Shown here in pieces: positions 24,368-32,498 of a stretch of DNA of 51,831 nt. A program made the position numbers and the translations under genes. The notes under the pieces were generated by a model that did not search any database, was not told the origin of the DNA, and saw only the letters and a list, made by a program, of their open reading frames with translations. Positions within the stretch are counted from its first letter, which is position 1. Every line of letters starts with the position of its first letter. The stretch is from an uncultured Clostridia bacterium (lineage in GTDB: Bacteria > Bacillota > Clostridia > Christensenellales > UBA1242): assembly GCA_944383355.1 (NCBI GenBank), contig CALWPF010000011.1, forward strand, positions 1 to 51,831, written 5' to 3'.

Positions 24368-24779
24368 TTTTCTCCTTTACGAAACTTCCAAGCACACCAT
24401 TAACGAATCTAGTACTTTTTTTAGTAGAATATTTTTTAACCAAATTTACTATTTCATTTATCACAACTTTAGGTGGTATATCCTTTTGATTCAATTCGTA
24501 TACCCCCAATATGAGAGCAGTTAAATCAGCCGGATATATTCGCTCAGCACTATATCTATCAATTTTAGCCATAACCTGCTCTTTTAATTGTTCTACATTT
24601 TTCATTATGTTATTAAATGATGTCTGAATGTACTCTATATCAGATTGTTCCAAATTTTCTTTGCTGTAATTAGCCAAATCAAGCAAAGCAAAAAAATCAG
24701 GCTTTACATCCAAATCATCATAAAACCTACTAGCAAATAGTATTTTGTACAATGTGTCCCTTGCGACTTTTCTACTCAT
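24360..24779 (-). CDS. nusB: Transcription antitermination factor NusB
   Basis: NusB pairs with S10 (NusE) and binds boxA RNA to prevent termination in rRNA operons. The 139-residue all-helical protein begins MSRKVARDTLYKILFASRF, and its C-terminal half has ALILGVYELNQKDIPPKVVINEIVNLVKKYS, split as in the family. I choose the ATG at 24779 because GGAGG lies just upstream; an ATG 18 bases earlier overlaps that ribosome-binding site. First gene of nusB-xseA-xseB, separated from asp23 by a hairpin. Confidence 0.95.
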   Translation of the reverse strand: MSRKVARDTLYKILFASRFYDDLDVKPDFFALLDLANYSKENLEQSDIEYIQTSFNNIMKNVEQLKEQVMAKIDRYSAERIYPADLTALILGVYELNQKDIPPKVVINEIVNLVKKYSTKKSTRFVNGVLGSFVKEKNE

Positions 24780-24791
24780 AAATCCTCCATA

Positions 24792-24821
24792 AAACAAAAC
24801 AGCCTCTACAAAATAAGAGGC
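24792..24821 (-). terminator. Hairpin between asp23 and nusB
   Basis: GCCTCT (24816-24821) and AGAGGC (24802-24807) pair on the minus strand and are followed by TGTTTTGTTTT. It starts directly at the asp23 stop codon. It may be only partly effective, because no separate nusB promoter is visible. Confidence 0.6.
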
Positions 24822-25202
24822 TTAATTTTTAGGTTTTTCATTATCATTAAATTCAACGCCTAATACATGAACATCTATCTCATCTATTTTAATGTCTACC
24901 ATAGATGTTATACCACTTTTTATGTTCTCTTGTACTCTACATGCGACATCAGAAACATTATAGTTAGCATAAACATTTATATAGACCCCAATTTTTAGTC
25001 CGTTTTTGCCATGTACTAGCTTTACACCATCAAAATAATTACTACTATTAAACAACTTACCAATTTTTGAACCACCAAAGTTTCGACATAAAGATGCCAC
25101 TCCACTAATTTCCTTGGCGGCTAAATTAATTATTGATAGTAATATATTCTTGTTGTAAGTTACCCTGCCGTTATTGCCCTGTTCTACACCTGTATTAGCC
25201 AT
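24822..25202 (-). CDS. Asp23/Gls24 family protein
   Basis: A 126-residue member of the Asp23/Gls24 (DUF322) family, whose members are small alpha-beta proteins linked to the cell envelope and alkaline or cell-wall stress. The family features are NGRVTYNKNILLSIINLAAKEISGVASL split over residues 12-40, GLKIGVYINVYANYNV, and VCRVQENIKSGI-like text near residue 90. In Clostridia it is usually found next to nusB, as here (YqhY type). It has its own promoter. Confidence 0.9.
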   Translation of the reverse strand: MANTGVEQGNNGRVTYNKNILLSIINLAAKEISGVASLCRNFGGSKIGKLFNSSNYFDGVKLVHGKNGLKIGVYINVYANYNVSDVACRVQENIKSGITSMVDIKIDEIDVHVLGVEFNDNEKPKN

Positions 25203-25225
25203 TTTAAACCTCTAAGTTTTGAGTT

Positions 25226-25254
25226 AGTATAGCATAGATTGAGGCATTTAGCAA
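25226..25254 (-). promoter_or_regulatory. Promoter of the asp23-nusB-xse unit
   Basis: On the minus strand TTGCTA (25249-25254), 17 bases and TATACT (25226-25231). It starts directly after the end of spoIIIAH, separating the vegetative unit from the sporulation operon. Confidence 0.7.
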
Positions 25255-25257
25255 CCA

Positions 25258-25740
25258 TTAAACAGGTATAATCTTGATATTATCAATTGATTTTGATGTT
25301 TGTATTTGTACTACGTCAACTATTTGAGCCACTTCAGACTCTGTTAATTCCTCAGCTTTTACCATTACATTTACAAAATTCTCAGTAAATGAAACGACTA
25401 CATCTTCAAAACCTTTGGCCAATATATATCCCTCTAACAATAATTCACTTTCTTGTGTCGCTGCCAATTTACTCAAGGCATCTGTAGCATTTTGTCTAGC
25501 CTCTTGACTAGAGTTGGCGCTGTCTAAAATTACTTGATAATATAACTTCTCTTCTGCCCTTGCGTTGTCACGCTCTGTCCTATATGACGCAAAAAAATTA
25601 GCATTCTGTGTAAGATTCTCACCACCAGTGCTTATTACAGCATTGTTGTTGGTGTTAAGTGCCAGATTTAAAAAACCTGTAACAACTAACAATACCATCA
25701 TCGCACTTAATACAAAAATTTTCTTTTTTTTAGTAACCAT
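25258..25740 (-). CDS. spoIIIAH: Stage III sporulation protein AH
   Basis: SpoIIIAH is a mother-cell membrane protein that pairs with forespore SpoIIQ across the intermembrane space and forms part of the SpoIIIA-SpoIIQ feeding channel. This 160-residue version has one N-terminal membrane helix (about 8-29), a short polar stretch with the RTERDNARAEEKLYYQVI region, and a C-terminal YscJ/FliF-like ring domain (about 85-160). It is shorter than the Bacillus protein (218), mainly in the linker. Last gene of the spoIIIA operon. Confidence 0.92.
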   Translation of the reverse strand: MVTKKKKIFVLSAMMVLLVVTGFLNLALNTNNNAVISTGGENLTQNANFFASYRTERDNARAEEKLYYQVILDSANSSQEARQNATDALSKLAATQESELLLEGYILAKGFEDVVVSFTENFVNVMVKAEELTESEVAQIVDVVQIQTSKSIDNIKIIPV

Positions 25741-25752
25741 AACTATCTCCCT

Positions 25753-26334
25753 TTAACCTTTTACAAAAATTTCCACTTGCGAGCTGGTAACTCCAAGTAA
25801 TGCCTGCACCGCTTTGAGAATATCTAGCTTAACCTTTATGTCATTAGCACCTTCTGCCAAAACAACTACACCCTTTATGCTCGGCAAAATTTCTGATAAC
25901 ACCAATGGCGTAGAAGATCCACTAGAGTTTATTATAATTGGTGATGTGCTTGTATTAATAGTTTCGGTCTTACTAGTAGTTCCACTAGATGTTGTATTTT
26001 CGGTTGAATTCTTATTTTCGTCCTTAGTGTAAGCTAAAATCAATTCTGTACTACCATCAAGAGTAACCATTACACTTACACTACCCGCACCATTTATCTC
26101 ACTTAATATTGAGCTCAATTTGGTCTCCAACATAGCAGCATAGTCATCTTTGTCGCTGGTATTTAGTAAACTATCATTTGAAGATGCGCTTGCATCACTT
26201 CCCCAATCCCAAAACCAAATTACAAGGATAATAAGTGCTAAAAGTATTACTAAAATAATTTCAAAATGTTTAATCTTTTTTATTTTTTCAACCAGCTTCC
26301 AATTTTCCCAAAACTTCTTTTTTTCACTAGCCAT
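25753..26334 (-). CDS. spoIIIAG: Stage III sporulation protein AG
   Basis: SpoIIIAG forms the large ring of the mother-cell side of the SpoIIIA channel. The 193-residue protein has one membrane helix near the N-terminus (about 24-44, HFEIILVILLALIILVIWFW) and an extracytoplasmic ring-building domain. That domain includes a Ser, Thr and Asn-rich insertion (about 115-150) that may form the beta-triangle part of the ring. Its start overlaps the end of spoIIIAF by 8 bases. Confidence 0.92.
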   Translation of the reverse strand: MASEKKKFWENWKLVEKIKKIKHFEIILVILLALIILVIWFWDWGSDASASSNDSLLNTSDKDDYAAMLETKLSSILSEINGAGSVSVMVTLDGSTELILAYTKDENKNSTENTTSSGTTSKTETINTSTSPIIINSSGSSTPLVLSEILPSIKGVVVLAEGANDIKVKLDILKAVQALLGVTSSQVEIFVKG

Positions 26335-26815
26335 CTATTATAATTTTATCCTCCTCCACACCAGTATATTTTACAATCAACTCCTTTATTGCGGTATACT
26401 TATTTATATGCTCAGAATTACCGGATAGAACTAATTTACTTAAATCGGCAAAAATCGTATTAATTTTCATAGTTGTTTGATTAGGATATATGTTAATAAT
26501 GATATCAATATTTTTATAACCCTCATTGTCCAAAAGCACTTCTAAATTACTAGCCATACCTTCGGCCTCTTTTAACTGAGTATTATACAGATAATTTTGG
26601 TCCAAAACATAATCATCGTAATTCCAAATATCTTGAAAACTAATTTGCCCCTGCAATAATTTAACAACTGGAGTGCATATAACTACTACCAAAAAAATTG
26701 AAGATATTGATTTGATATATTTGGATATCTGACTATCAGGTAATACTAGGTCTATGACCACCAAAAGGACAACCGCACCTGTTATTGCCAACAAATATAG
26801 TGAAATACCAGTCAT
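26327..26815 (-). CDS. spoIIIAF: Stage III sporulation protein AF
   Basis: A 162-residue protein of the SpoIIIA complex. Two N-terminal membrane helices (about 4-25 and 36-55) precede a soluble ring-like domain (about 75-162), as in other SpoIIIAF. It lies 9 bases after spoIIIAE and overlaps spoIIIAG. Its name depends on these features plus its exact place in the eight-gene operon; sequence conservation in this subunit is low. Confidence 0.9.
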   Translation of the reverse strand: MTGISLYLLAITGAVVLLVVIDLVLPDSQISKYIKSISSIFLVVVICTPVVKLLQGQISFQDIWNYDDYVLDQNYLYNTQLKEAEGMASNLEVLLDNEGYKNIDIIINIYPNQTTMKINTIFADLSKLVLSGNSEHINKYTAIKELIVKYTGVEEDKIIIDG

Positions 26816-26823
26816 TTTTCACC

Positions 26824-28032
26824 TCACAAAATATTTGCAGTGCACATCAAAACACCTATAGCCAAAATGTACATAAAGCCGACTGCTAGCAATATTGTTA
26901 TCAAATAATTAGTTAGTTTAGCTATTTGATGAAGGAAATTTGAGATTCTTTGAGCCCCTATAGGTTCTAATATCGCTGAAATAAGCCTCAGTCCCAATGA
27001 AAAAATTATGATATCCAATAATGGTGATATAATAGTACCAAATAAAAGCAATAGTCCAGTAAATCCAACAGCATTTTTTATCAACACACTACTAGCGGCA
27101 ACCAAATTAAAACCGTCTGATAGATATCCACCCAAAATCGGTACATAACTCTTTATGGCAAATTTTGCAGCTCTTACAGTCATACTATCAAAACTTCCAG
27201 CAACAATGCCTTGCAATATGAACAAACTTGAGAAAATACTAAAAATTATCCCTATTATCCACTTAAAAATGGTATTGAATAATTTTTGAAACTTGTCCAA
27301 CTTTATATTTGGTGACAAATTTCCGACAATGACAAACACAAAGCAAAACACAAATAAAGGAATTATTATAAAACTGAATAATTGTATCACTAAATTACTC
27401 AATAATGCCGTCATTGGCTGAAATATACCTACACTGACAGCGCCTCCTACACTGGCTATCATTGTTAATATTATCGGGAAAAGTATATCCATTTGACCTT
27501 TGATATTGTTTATGACGCCACCGACACTATCCAATAATCCATACAACAGACTGGTAATGATAACGATAACCAATCCAAAACAAACAAACTCTATTATTCT
27601 ACCAATACTGTTATCACCATTATTCAAACTAAAAGAGCTCAATAAATTACAAATTATACCTATTGCAAGAATGGTGCATAATATAGGTAACAGTTCCAAA
27701 AAATCGCCAAATAAAACACTAATGATAGTTGATAAAAATGTCCCAATTCCCTCTTGATAGTCTCCTGATAACAGTTGATTTATTTTATCCCAAATATTGG
27801 TACTACCAAAAACAGTTTGTCCAGCATAATCCAACCTATCTAGATATTCTTGCAGTCCAGATAAATCAATTTGACCTAATTGCTCTGTTACCGTATCATC
27901 TAATTGATCTTGAATATTTTCTTCATCACTATAAGCATTTACTTGCAAATCACTTGAAAACGAAAATGATATTATTACCAATCCAAACAAACAAGCCAAT
28001 ATGGGATATAGCATATAAATTGAATACTTCAT
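26824..28032 (-). CDS. spoIIIAE: Stage III sporulation protein AE
   Basis: The largest membrane subunit of the SpoIIIA complex, resembling a transporter-like export channel component. The 402-residue protein starts with a signal-like helix (about 5-28), a polar loop containing the LSGLQEYLDRL region, then seven or eight membrane helices between about 110 and 395. The core PILTMIASVGGAVSVGIFQP and the FAIKSYVPILGGYLSDGF region are typical. It overlaps spoIIIAD by 4 bases. Confidence 0.95.
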   Translation of the reverse strand: MKYSIYMLYPILACLFGLVIISFSFSSDLQVNAYSDEENIQDQLDDTVTEQLGQIDLSGLQEYLDRLDYAGQTVFGSTNIWDKINQLLSGDYQEGIGTFLSTIISVLFGDFLELLPILCTILAIGIICNLLSSFSLNNGDNSIGRIIEFVCFGLVIVIITSLLYGLLDSVGGVINNIKGQMDILFPIILTMIASVGGAVSVGIFQPMTALLSNLVIQLFSFIIIPLFVFCFVFVIVGNLSPNIKLDKFQKLFNTIFKWIIGIIFSIFSSLFILQGIVAGSFDSMTVRAAKFAIKSYVPILGGYLSDGFNLVAASSVLIKNAVGFTGLLLLFGTIISPLLDIIIFSLGLRLISAILEPIGAQRISNFLHQIAKLTNYLITILLAVGFMYILAIGVLMCTANIL

Positions 28033-28418
28033 TCGAGCAACCTCACAATCATATCTATAAGGTTAGTAATAATTGGTATAGCTAAAATAAAGATTATTAA
28101 CTTACCAGCTAATTGTAATTTGCTTGCTATTGCGGTATTACCACTGTCAATGCAAATGTTAGATGCAAATTCAGTAATATATCCAACTCCAACAATCTTT
28201 AACAATATTACAAACATCTCACTATCTATATGTGTGCTACTAAGAATATAGTTAAATACATCAAATACCTGCTCCAGCAAGTTTACTATGTACAGGAAAA
28301 TAATTATTGAGCCTGCAACTCCAACAAATATAGCTAACTCTGGTTTCGTTTGTTTAACGATTATGACAGTTATCGTAGTCGCTAAAGCTATACCTATTAT
28401 TTTGAAAATTTCTACCAT
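28029..28418 (-). CDS. spoIIIAD: Stage III sporulation protein AD
   Basis: A 129-residue membrane protein with about four helices. It matches SpoIIIAD in length and in motifs such as KTQ-like KQTKPELAIFVGVAG near residue 25 and GYITEFASNICIDSGNTAIASK near residue 80. It is related to SpoIIIAC, and both are thought to form membrane parts of the channel. It overlaps spoIIIAE and follows spoIIIAC by 7 bases. Confidence 0.95.
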   Translation of the reverse strand: MVEIFKIIGIALATTITVIIVKQTKPELAIFVGVAGSIIIFLYIVNLLEQVFDVFNYILSSTHIDSEMFVILLKIVGVGYITEFASNICIDSGNTAIASKLQLAGKLIIFILAIPIITNLIDMIVRLLE

Positions 28419-28425
28419 AAGTCAC

Positions 28426-28623
28426 CTAATAAAGATAAAATAGGTTTTGAACTGTGCTAAACAGTTGACTAATCATATCTACAACCATCATCAAAACTAC
28501 AATTAAACCAGCTAAAGTTGTCAAAGTGGCAATCTCTTCTTTTCCTGCCTGCTTTAGTATTTGCGCTACCACCGCTACCAGTATTCCTATTGCTGCTATT
28601 TTAAATATTATTTCAATTCCCAT
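28426..28623 (-). CDS. spoIIIAC: Stage III sporulation protein AC
   Basis: A 65-residue protein with two membrane helices (about 5-25 and 33-58). It has the conserved ILKQAGKEEIATLTTLAG turn between them, characteristic of SpoIIIAC. Length is the same as in Bacillus. It is 16 bases from spoIIIAB, within the operon. Confidence 0.95.
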   Translation of the reverse strand: MGIEIIFKIAAIGILVAVVAQILKQAGKEEIATLTTLAGLIVVLMMVVDMISQLFSTVQNLFYLY

Positions 28624-28639
28624 TAGTCACCCTCTAACC

Positions 28640-29152
28640 TTAGAGTAAGATTATGAATGTTGCTATACCACCCATTATTGATAAGCTAAAATATAGTTTG
28701 CCTTTGCTTGTATATTCCTTAGAGCACATATCTATTTTATGGTTAATGTATTCTTCGAATTTTTTTATATTTTCAAACTCTGTACTGCAATCAACCCTTC
28801 CAAACTTCTCAAAGAAACATTTGATTTGATTCTTCTCCGAAACACTTAACAAATTACATTCTTTCTCCCAATCTTTTAAATCTATACAACCATTTTCTCT
28901 TAAAGTTTTTTTAGTAATATCTAATAGAGCGATCAAATTAGGGTCCGTGAATTTTGCGTCTTCAAATATAGAAAGTAAATCCTTTTGAAAAAAATTAATG
29001 TTTGATTTTAAGTTGTTGCAAAAACTCAGCAAATCCCCATAAAATCTTTTTCTTTTATAGTATTTTTTAGAATAATTTATTCCTAGTGCACTAACTGTTA
29101 TAGCTATGGCAACAGAAATTAACAAATTCATTAGATTCCACCATATAAGCAT
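28640..29152 (-). CDS. spoIIIAB: Stage III sporulation protein AB
   Basis: A 170-residue protein with helices at both ends (about 7-24 and 153-170) and a helical soluble middle, the usual plan of SpoIIIAB, which recalls the type II secretion protein GspF. The gene starts 22 bases before the end of spoIIIAA, in another frame, which suggests coupled translation with the ATPase it works with. Confidence 0.92.
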   Translation of the reverse strand: MLIWWNLMNLLISVAIAITVSALGINYSKKYYKRKRFYGDLLSFCNNLKSNINFFQKDLLSIFEDAKFTDPNLIALLDITKKTLRENGCIDLKDWEKECNLLSVSEKNQIKCFFEKFGRVDCSTEFENIKKFEEYINHKIDMCSKEYTSKGKLYFSLSIMGGIATFIILL

Positions 29153-30048
29153 ACATAATTATTATCAAACACACCTTCGATAGTTCCTACCCCCTTCCTT
29201 GTAGACAATACAATATATCGCTCAAAGATATTATTTTGAAGCAACTCTTTAAACAATGGTTTTTGTTGTAGTGTATAAATATTGGTTGAATGAACTGTTG
29301 AGAAAATTCCAACCCCACTACCTATAGCGTAATCTAAAGCGTCTATATCAGATTGTGTAGCAAGCTCGTCTAAAAAGATTATTTGAGGAGACATTGTTCT
29401 AATCCCATTTATCAAGCCAAACTGTTTACTACAGTTTGTATAAATATCTGCATTCATTCCAACATCAAGCTGATTTACACCATTCAGCATAGATGCTATT
29501 TCATTTCTTTCATCGATAATTAATATATTGTTTACGACTTTATTTTCCGAAAACTGATAAGCTATATCCCTCAGATATGTAGTTTTACCTGCACCTGGAG
29601 GTGAAATTATCAGCGTATTAAATACTTTTTCTTCATCAAAAAGATAAGGCAATATATTTAATGAACAATCTTTTATCAAATGTGGTATGCGAATGTTTAC
29701 AGAACTAAAGTTTTTTATAGTTTTTATCTTATCATTATCAAAAACAATTTCACCACATATGCCAACCCTAACACCGTCCTTTAATGTAACAAATCCTTGC
29801 TTTAACTCTTCATTATGAGCATATACACTATACTCACATGCAATAAACACTAAATCTTGCAATTCTTGGTAAGAAATTTTTATTGCTGACTGGGCTTTTT
29901 CTACTATTCCTTGGCTTCCTAGATAAAACGGTTGGCCATAATTAATAACAGTAGGTTGTCCAACTCTTAATCTTACTTCCGTCAATTTTGACATATCCAA
30001 ATTGCGAAGAGCTTCCTGTAGTCTTTTTGGTAATATATGGGTAATCAT
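29131..30048 (-). CDS. spoIIIAA: Stage III sporulation protein AA (ATPase)
   Basis: The ATPase of the SpoIIIA channel, related to secretion ATPases; it is needed in the mother cell to keep the engulfed forespore active. The 305-residue protein has an N-terminal domain (LTEVRLRVGQPTVI near residue 20) and a RecA-like domain with Walker A PPGAGKTTYLRD (about 150-161), a Walker B-like IIFLDELAT (about 223-231) and a downstream HST motif (about 252). AAGGAGG lies before the ATG. First gene of spoIIIAA-AH. I do not see a convincing sigma-E promoter in the 80 bases upstream. Confidence 0.95.
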   Translation of the reverse strand: MITHILPKRLQEALRNLDMSKLTEVRLRVGQPTVINYGQPFYLGSQGIVEKAQSAIKISYQELQDLVFIACEYSVYAHNEELKQGFVTLKDGVRVGICGEIVFDNDKIKTIKNFSSVNIRIPHLIKDCSLNILPYLFDEEKVFNTLIISPPGAGKTTYLRDIAYQFSENKVVNNILIIDERNEIASMLNGVNQLDVGMNADIYTNCSKQFGLINGIRTMSPQIIFLDELATQSDIDALDYAIGSGVGIFSTVHSTNIYTLQQKPLFKELLQNNIFERYIVLSTRKGVGTIEGVFDNNYVCLYGGI

Positions 30049-30111
30049 ATCCCCTCCTTAATTTATTTTATTTACTCATAAGTAAAATTAGAACAGATAC
30101 TAGTATTAAAA

Positions 30112-30138
30112 AAGAAAAGAGCGTATTTGCTACGCTCT
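30112..30138 (-). terminator. Terminator of efp
   Basis: AGAGCGTA (30131-30138 on the minus strand) pairs with TACGCTCT and is followed by TTTTCTTTTTT. The stem includes the last codons and stop of efp. Confidence 0.8.
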
Positions 30139-30687
30139 CTCAACATATTCACCAGTTCTTGTGTCAATTTTAATTTTATCACCTTTATTTATAAACAAAG
30201 GTATTTGTACATTCAACCCAGTCTCCATGACTGCGGGTTTAAATGTAGCCTTTGTTGTGTCCCCTTGAATACCTGGTTCACAATCTTTTACCTCCAATAT
30301 GACAAACAATTGAGGTGATACACTAAAAACTTTTCCCTTAAAAAATTTAACTATTACATTTGTATTCTCCAGAATATAAGGCAGAGCATCTTGCACCATA
30401 GCCTTGTCATAAGGAAACTGCTCGTAAGTTTCTGGGTCCATAAAGTAATAAACATCTCCATCATTATATAGATAAGTCATTTCTTTTTCTTCAAAACTTA
30501 CTTTTTCAAACTTATCAGTAGGATTAAAAGTATCCTCTACACTTGCTCCTGTCTGGACATTCTTCATTTTTACCCAAACAACAGCAGAACCACGTCCATG
30601 TTTATTGTGCTCAAAATCCATAACGGTATAAATTTGTCCATTACGTTCAAAGCACATACCTTTTCTCAAATCTGATGCAGAAATCAT
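30130..30687 (-). CDS. efp: Elongation factor P with Arg at the tip
   Basis: EF-P enters stalled ribosomes and speeds peptide bonds between prolines. The 185-residue protein has the usual three domains: a KOW-like N-terminal domain (1-63), an OB domain, and a C-terminal OB domain ending with FINKGDKIKIDTRTGEY. The loop that reaches the peptidyl-transferase centre reads K29-H-G-R32-G33. Most Bacillota have Lys at residue 32, which B. subtilis decorates; Arg32 is typical of rhamnosylated EF-P in Pseudomonas and beta-proteobacteria. No EarP-like glycosyltransferase lies nearby. It is a single-gene unit with its own promoter and terminator. Confidence 0.96.
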   Translation of the reverse strand: MISASDLRKGMCFERNGQIYTVMDFEHNKHGRGSAVVWVKMKNVQTGASVEDTFNPTDKFEKVSFEEKEMTYLYNDGDVYYFMDPETYEQFPYDKAMVQDALPYILENTNVIVKFFKGKVFSVSPQLFVILEVKDCEPGIQGDTTKATFKPAVMETGLNVQIPLFINKGDKIKIDTRTGEYVERA

Positions 30688-30724
30688 TCATTTTCTCCTT
30701 TACCTATTAATTATTTATTATAGA

Positions 30725-30753
30725 ATGCTACCATAAATTCGCTTAAAAATCAA
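30725..30753 (-). promoter_or_regulatory. Promoter of efp
   Basis: On the minus strand TTGATT (30748-30753), 17 bases and TAGCAT (30725-30730) preceded by TGG (extended -10). Confidence 0.65.
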
Positions 30754-30769
30754 CAAGATGAATTTAAAT

Positions 30770-31627
30770 TCATTTTGACAAACAACTTTTATAATACTCA
30801 GACATTACTTTAGCATCTGGTCCTTGGGTACCTTTTGATTCACTTATAACAGTAGGCTCGAGTCCTAAATCTATTATTGATTCCAAAAAAGGTTCGTAAT
30901 TGGGTCCATACTGATTATCATCAAATGTCAAATGTGCTATTTCACCCTTTGGTCCATATTTGATTTTGGAAAAATGTATGTGACATTTTTTCATCTTTTC
31001 AAATCCTATAGTTTCAATGCCTTCCTCAAAAATTCGAATGAAATCAGTTTTATTTTTAAGAGCCCCTTGCATTATGCAGTTTATATGTCCAAAGTCCAAT
31101 GTGGGTATTAGATTTTTATCCCAATTGCAAATTCGAAATATTTCACTTGGAGTGCCAATTTGGCTATATTTTCCCATAGTTTCTGGACACAAATATATAT
31201 CTTCATAATCCCCTAATTCATGGTAGTATTCCAAAAAGTCTTTAAAATTTTTCTCCAAATTTGATAATGCTTCTTGTCTACTAAGTTTCATTTGAGCGCC
31301 GATATGAAACACACAATGATCACCACCCAAAATTTTTAAACTACGTACAGAGTTTAATATAAACTTTGTATTATTTTCAATCGACACATCGCTATCATTA
31401 CAAAAATTAATGTAATAGGGACCATGTACACTTATCTTTACATTATATTTTTGAGCCTCTTGCGCCAATATCCTCGCCGTGGAATCAGAAAGATATCTCC
31501 CCAAAGTAAAAGAATATTCATAGGCATTCAACCCCATTTTATTGAGCCACTCTGGCATTTGAATAGATTCTTTGTAACCAGCAGCATAAAAAGCATCACA
31601 ATTACCTGACGGACCAAATCTTATCAT
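30770..31627 (-). CDS. nfo: Endonuclease IV family protein
   Basis: An AP endonuclease family 2 protein (TIM barrel), which nicks DNA at abasic sites. The 285-residue protein starts MIRFGPSGNCDAF and carries the metal-binding pattern in order: SVHGPYYIN, CVFHIGAQ, CPETMGK, LDFGHINC and CHIHFSKIKYGPKGE. All are recognisable relatives of the zinc-ligand motifs of Nfo, although it is on the divergent side of the family, so activity on another substrate is possible. It is the last gene of the nusA-to-truB run, 10 bases after truB. Confidence 0.82.
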   Translation of the reverse strand: MIRFGPSGNCDAFYAAGYKESIQMPEWLNKMGLNAYEYSFTLGRYLSDSTARILAQEAQKYNVKISVHGPYYINFCNDSDVSIENNTKFILNSVRSLKILGGDHCVFHIGAQMKLSRQEALSNLEKNFKDFLEYYHELGDYEDIYLCPETMGKYSQIGTPSEIFRICNWDKNLIPTLDFGHINCIMQGALKNKTDFIRIFEEGIETIGFEKMKKCHIHFSKIKYGPKGEIAHLTFDDNQYGPNYEPFLESIIDLGLEPTVISESKGTQGPDAKVMSEYYKSCLSK

Positions 31628-31637
31628 TTTATATTAC

Positions 31638-32498
31638 CTACCTTAACCATACTTTGGGAACCACCCTTTTATTGTCGACAATGCACAAACACTGTAATTT
31701 GCTATCTGACACAGCTCTAAAAGTAAAATCCGAAGATGTCAACAAGTCATCATTGTGCAAATATACAAGTTTACCGTCAAGCAAGTTTCTTAACTCTGCT
31801 TGATTAAATTCAATAACTGGTAGATCGTCCAAAACAAAATCAATTGAATACAAAAAACGCTCTGAAATTTTATCTGGAGGAATAGAATCCTGTATTTCAA
31901 AATTACCTGATTTTGTTCGAACTAGATCAATCATTGTTGCGCATGTACCTAAATTTTGAGCCAAGTCCCTACATAAGCTTCTTATGTAAGTTCCTGCACT
32001 GCATTCAATTTCAAACTGATACTTAGTTTCATCTATTTGTTTTAATATCTTAAACTCATATACGGTTATTTTGCTACTTTTTAGTTCAACTTTCCTTCCA
32101 CTTCTGGCAATTTTATAAGCTCGAACACCATTTATAGATTTTGCACTGTAAATTGGAGGGATTTGCTCCAATTCCCCAATAAAACTACATAGTGAGCTAT
32201 CGATTTTTTCAAAACTAGGTATATCACACCCACATTTTAACACGTTACCTGTCTTATCTAAAGTATCAGTCAAGTAACCGAATTCAAAAGTTGCAATATA
32301 AGTTTTTCGCTTGTTTAATAAAAAATTAAATAAGCGTGTTGCACGACCAACAGCTATAGGTAACACTCCAGTAGCCATAGGATCAAGAGTGCCCATATGG
32401 CCTACTTTTAGTCTTTTCCCTAATATTCGTTTTACAATATTTACAACTTGAGCAGAAGTCATACCTGCGGGCTTGTTTATATTAAAAAAGCCATTCAT
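31638..32498 (-). CDS. truB: tRNA pseudouridine(55) synthase
   Basis: TruB converts U55 in the T loop of tRNAs to pseudouridine. The 286-residue protein begins with GFFNINKPAGMTS. It contains the catalytic Asp39 in GHMGTLDPMATGVLPI, then ATRLFNFLLNKRKTY and the RNA-binding CSAGTYIRSLCRDL. It is directly joined to nrnA (start one base after its stop) in the typical rbfA-nrnA-truB order. The ribF gene that usually follows truB is not here. Confidence 0.96.
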   Translation of the reverse strand: MNGFFNINKPAGMTSAQVVNIVKRILGKRLKVGHMGTLDPMATGVLPIAVGRATRLFNFLLNKRKTYIATFEFGYLTDTLDKTGNVLKCGCDIPSFEKIDSSLCSFIGELEQIPPIYSAKSINGVRAYKIARSGRKVELKSSKITVYEFKILKQIDETKYQFEIECSAGTYIRSLCRDLAQNLGTCATMIDLVRTKSGNFEIQDSIPPDKISERFLYSIDFVLDDLPVIEFNQAELRNLLDGKLVYLHNDDLLTSSDFTFRAVSDSKLQCLCIVDNKRVVPKVWLR

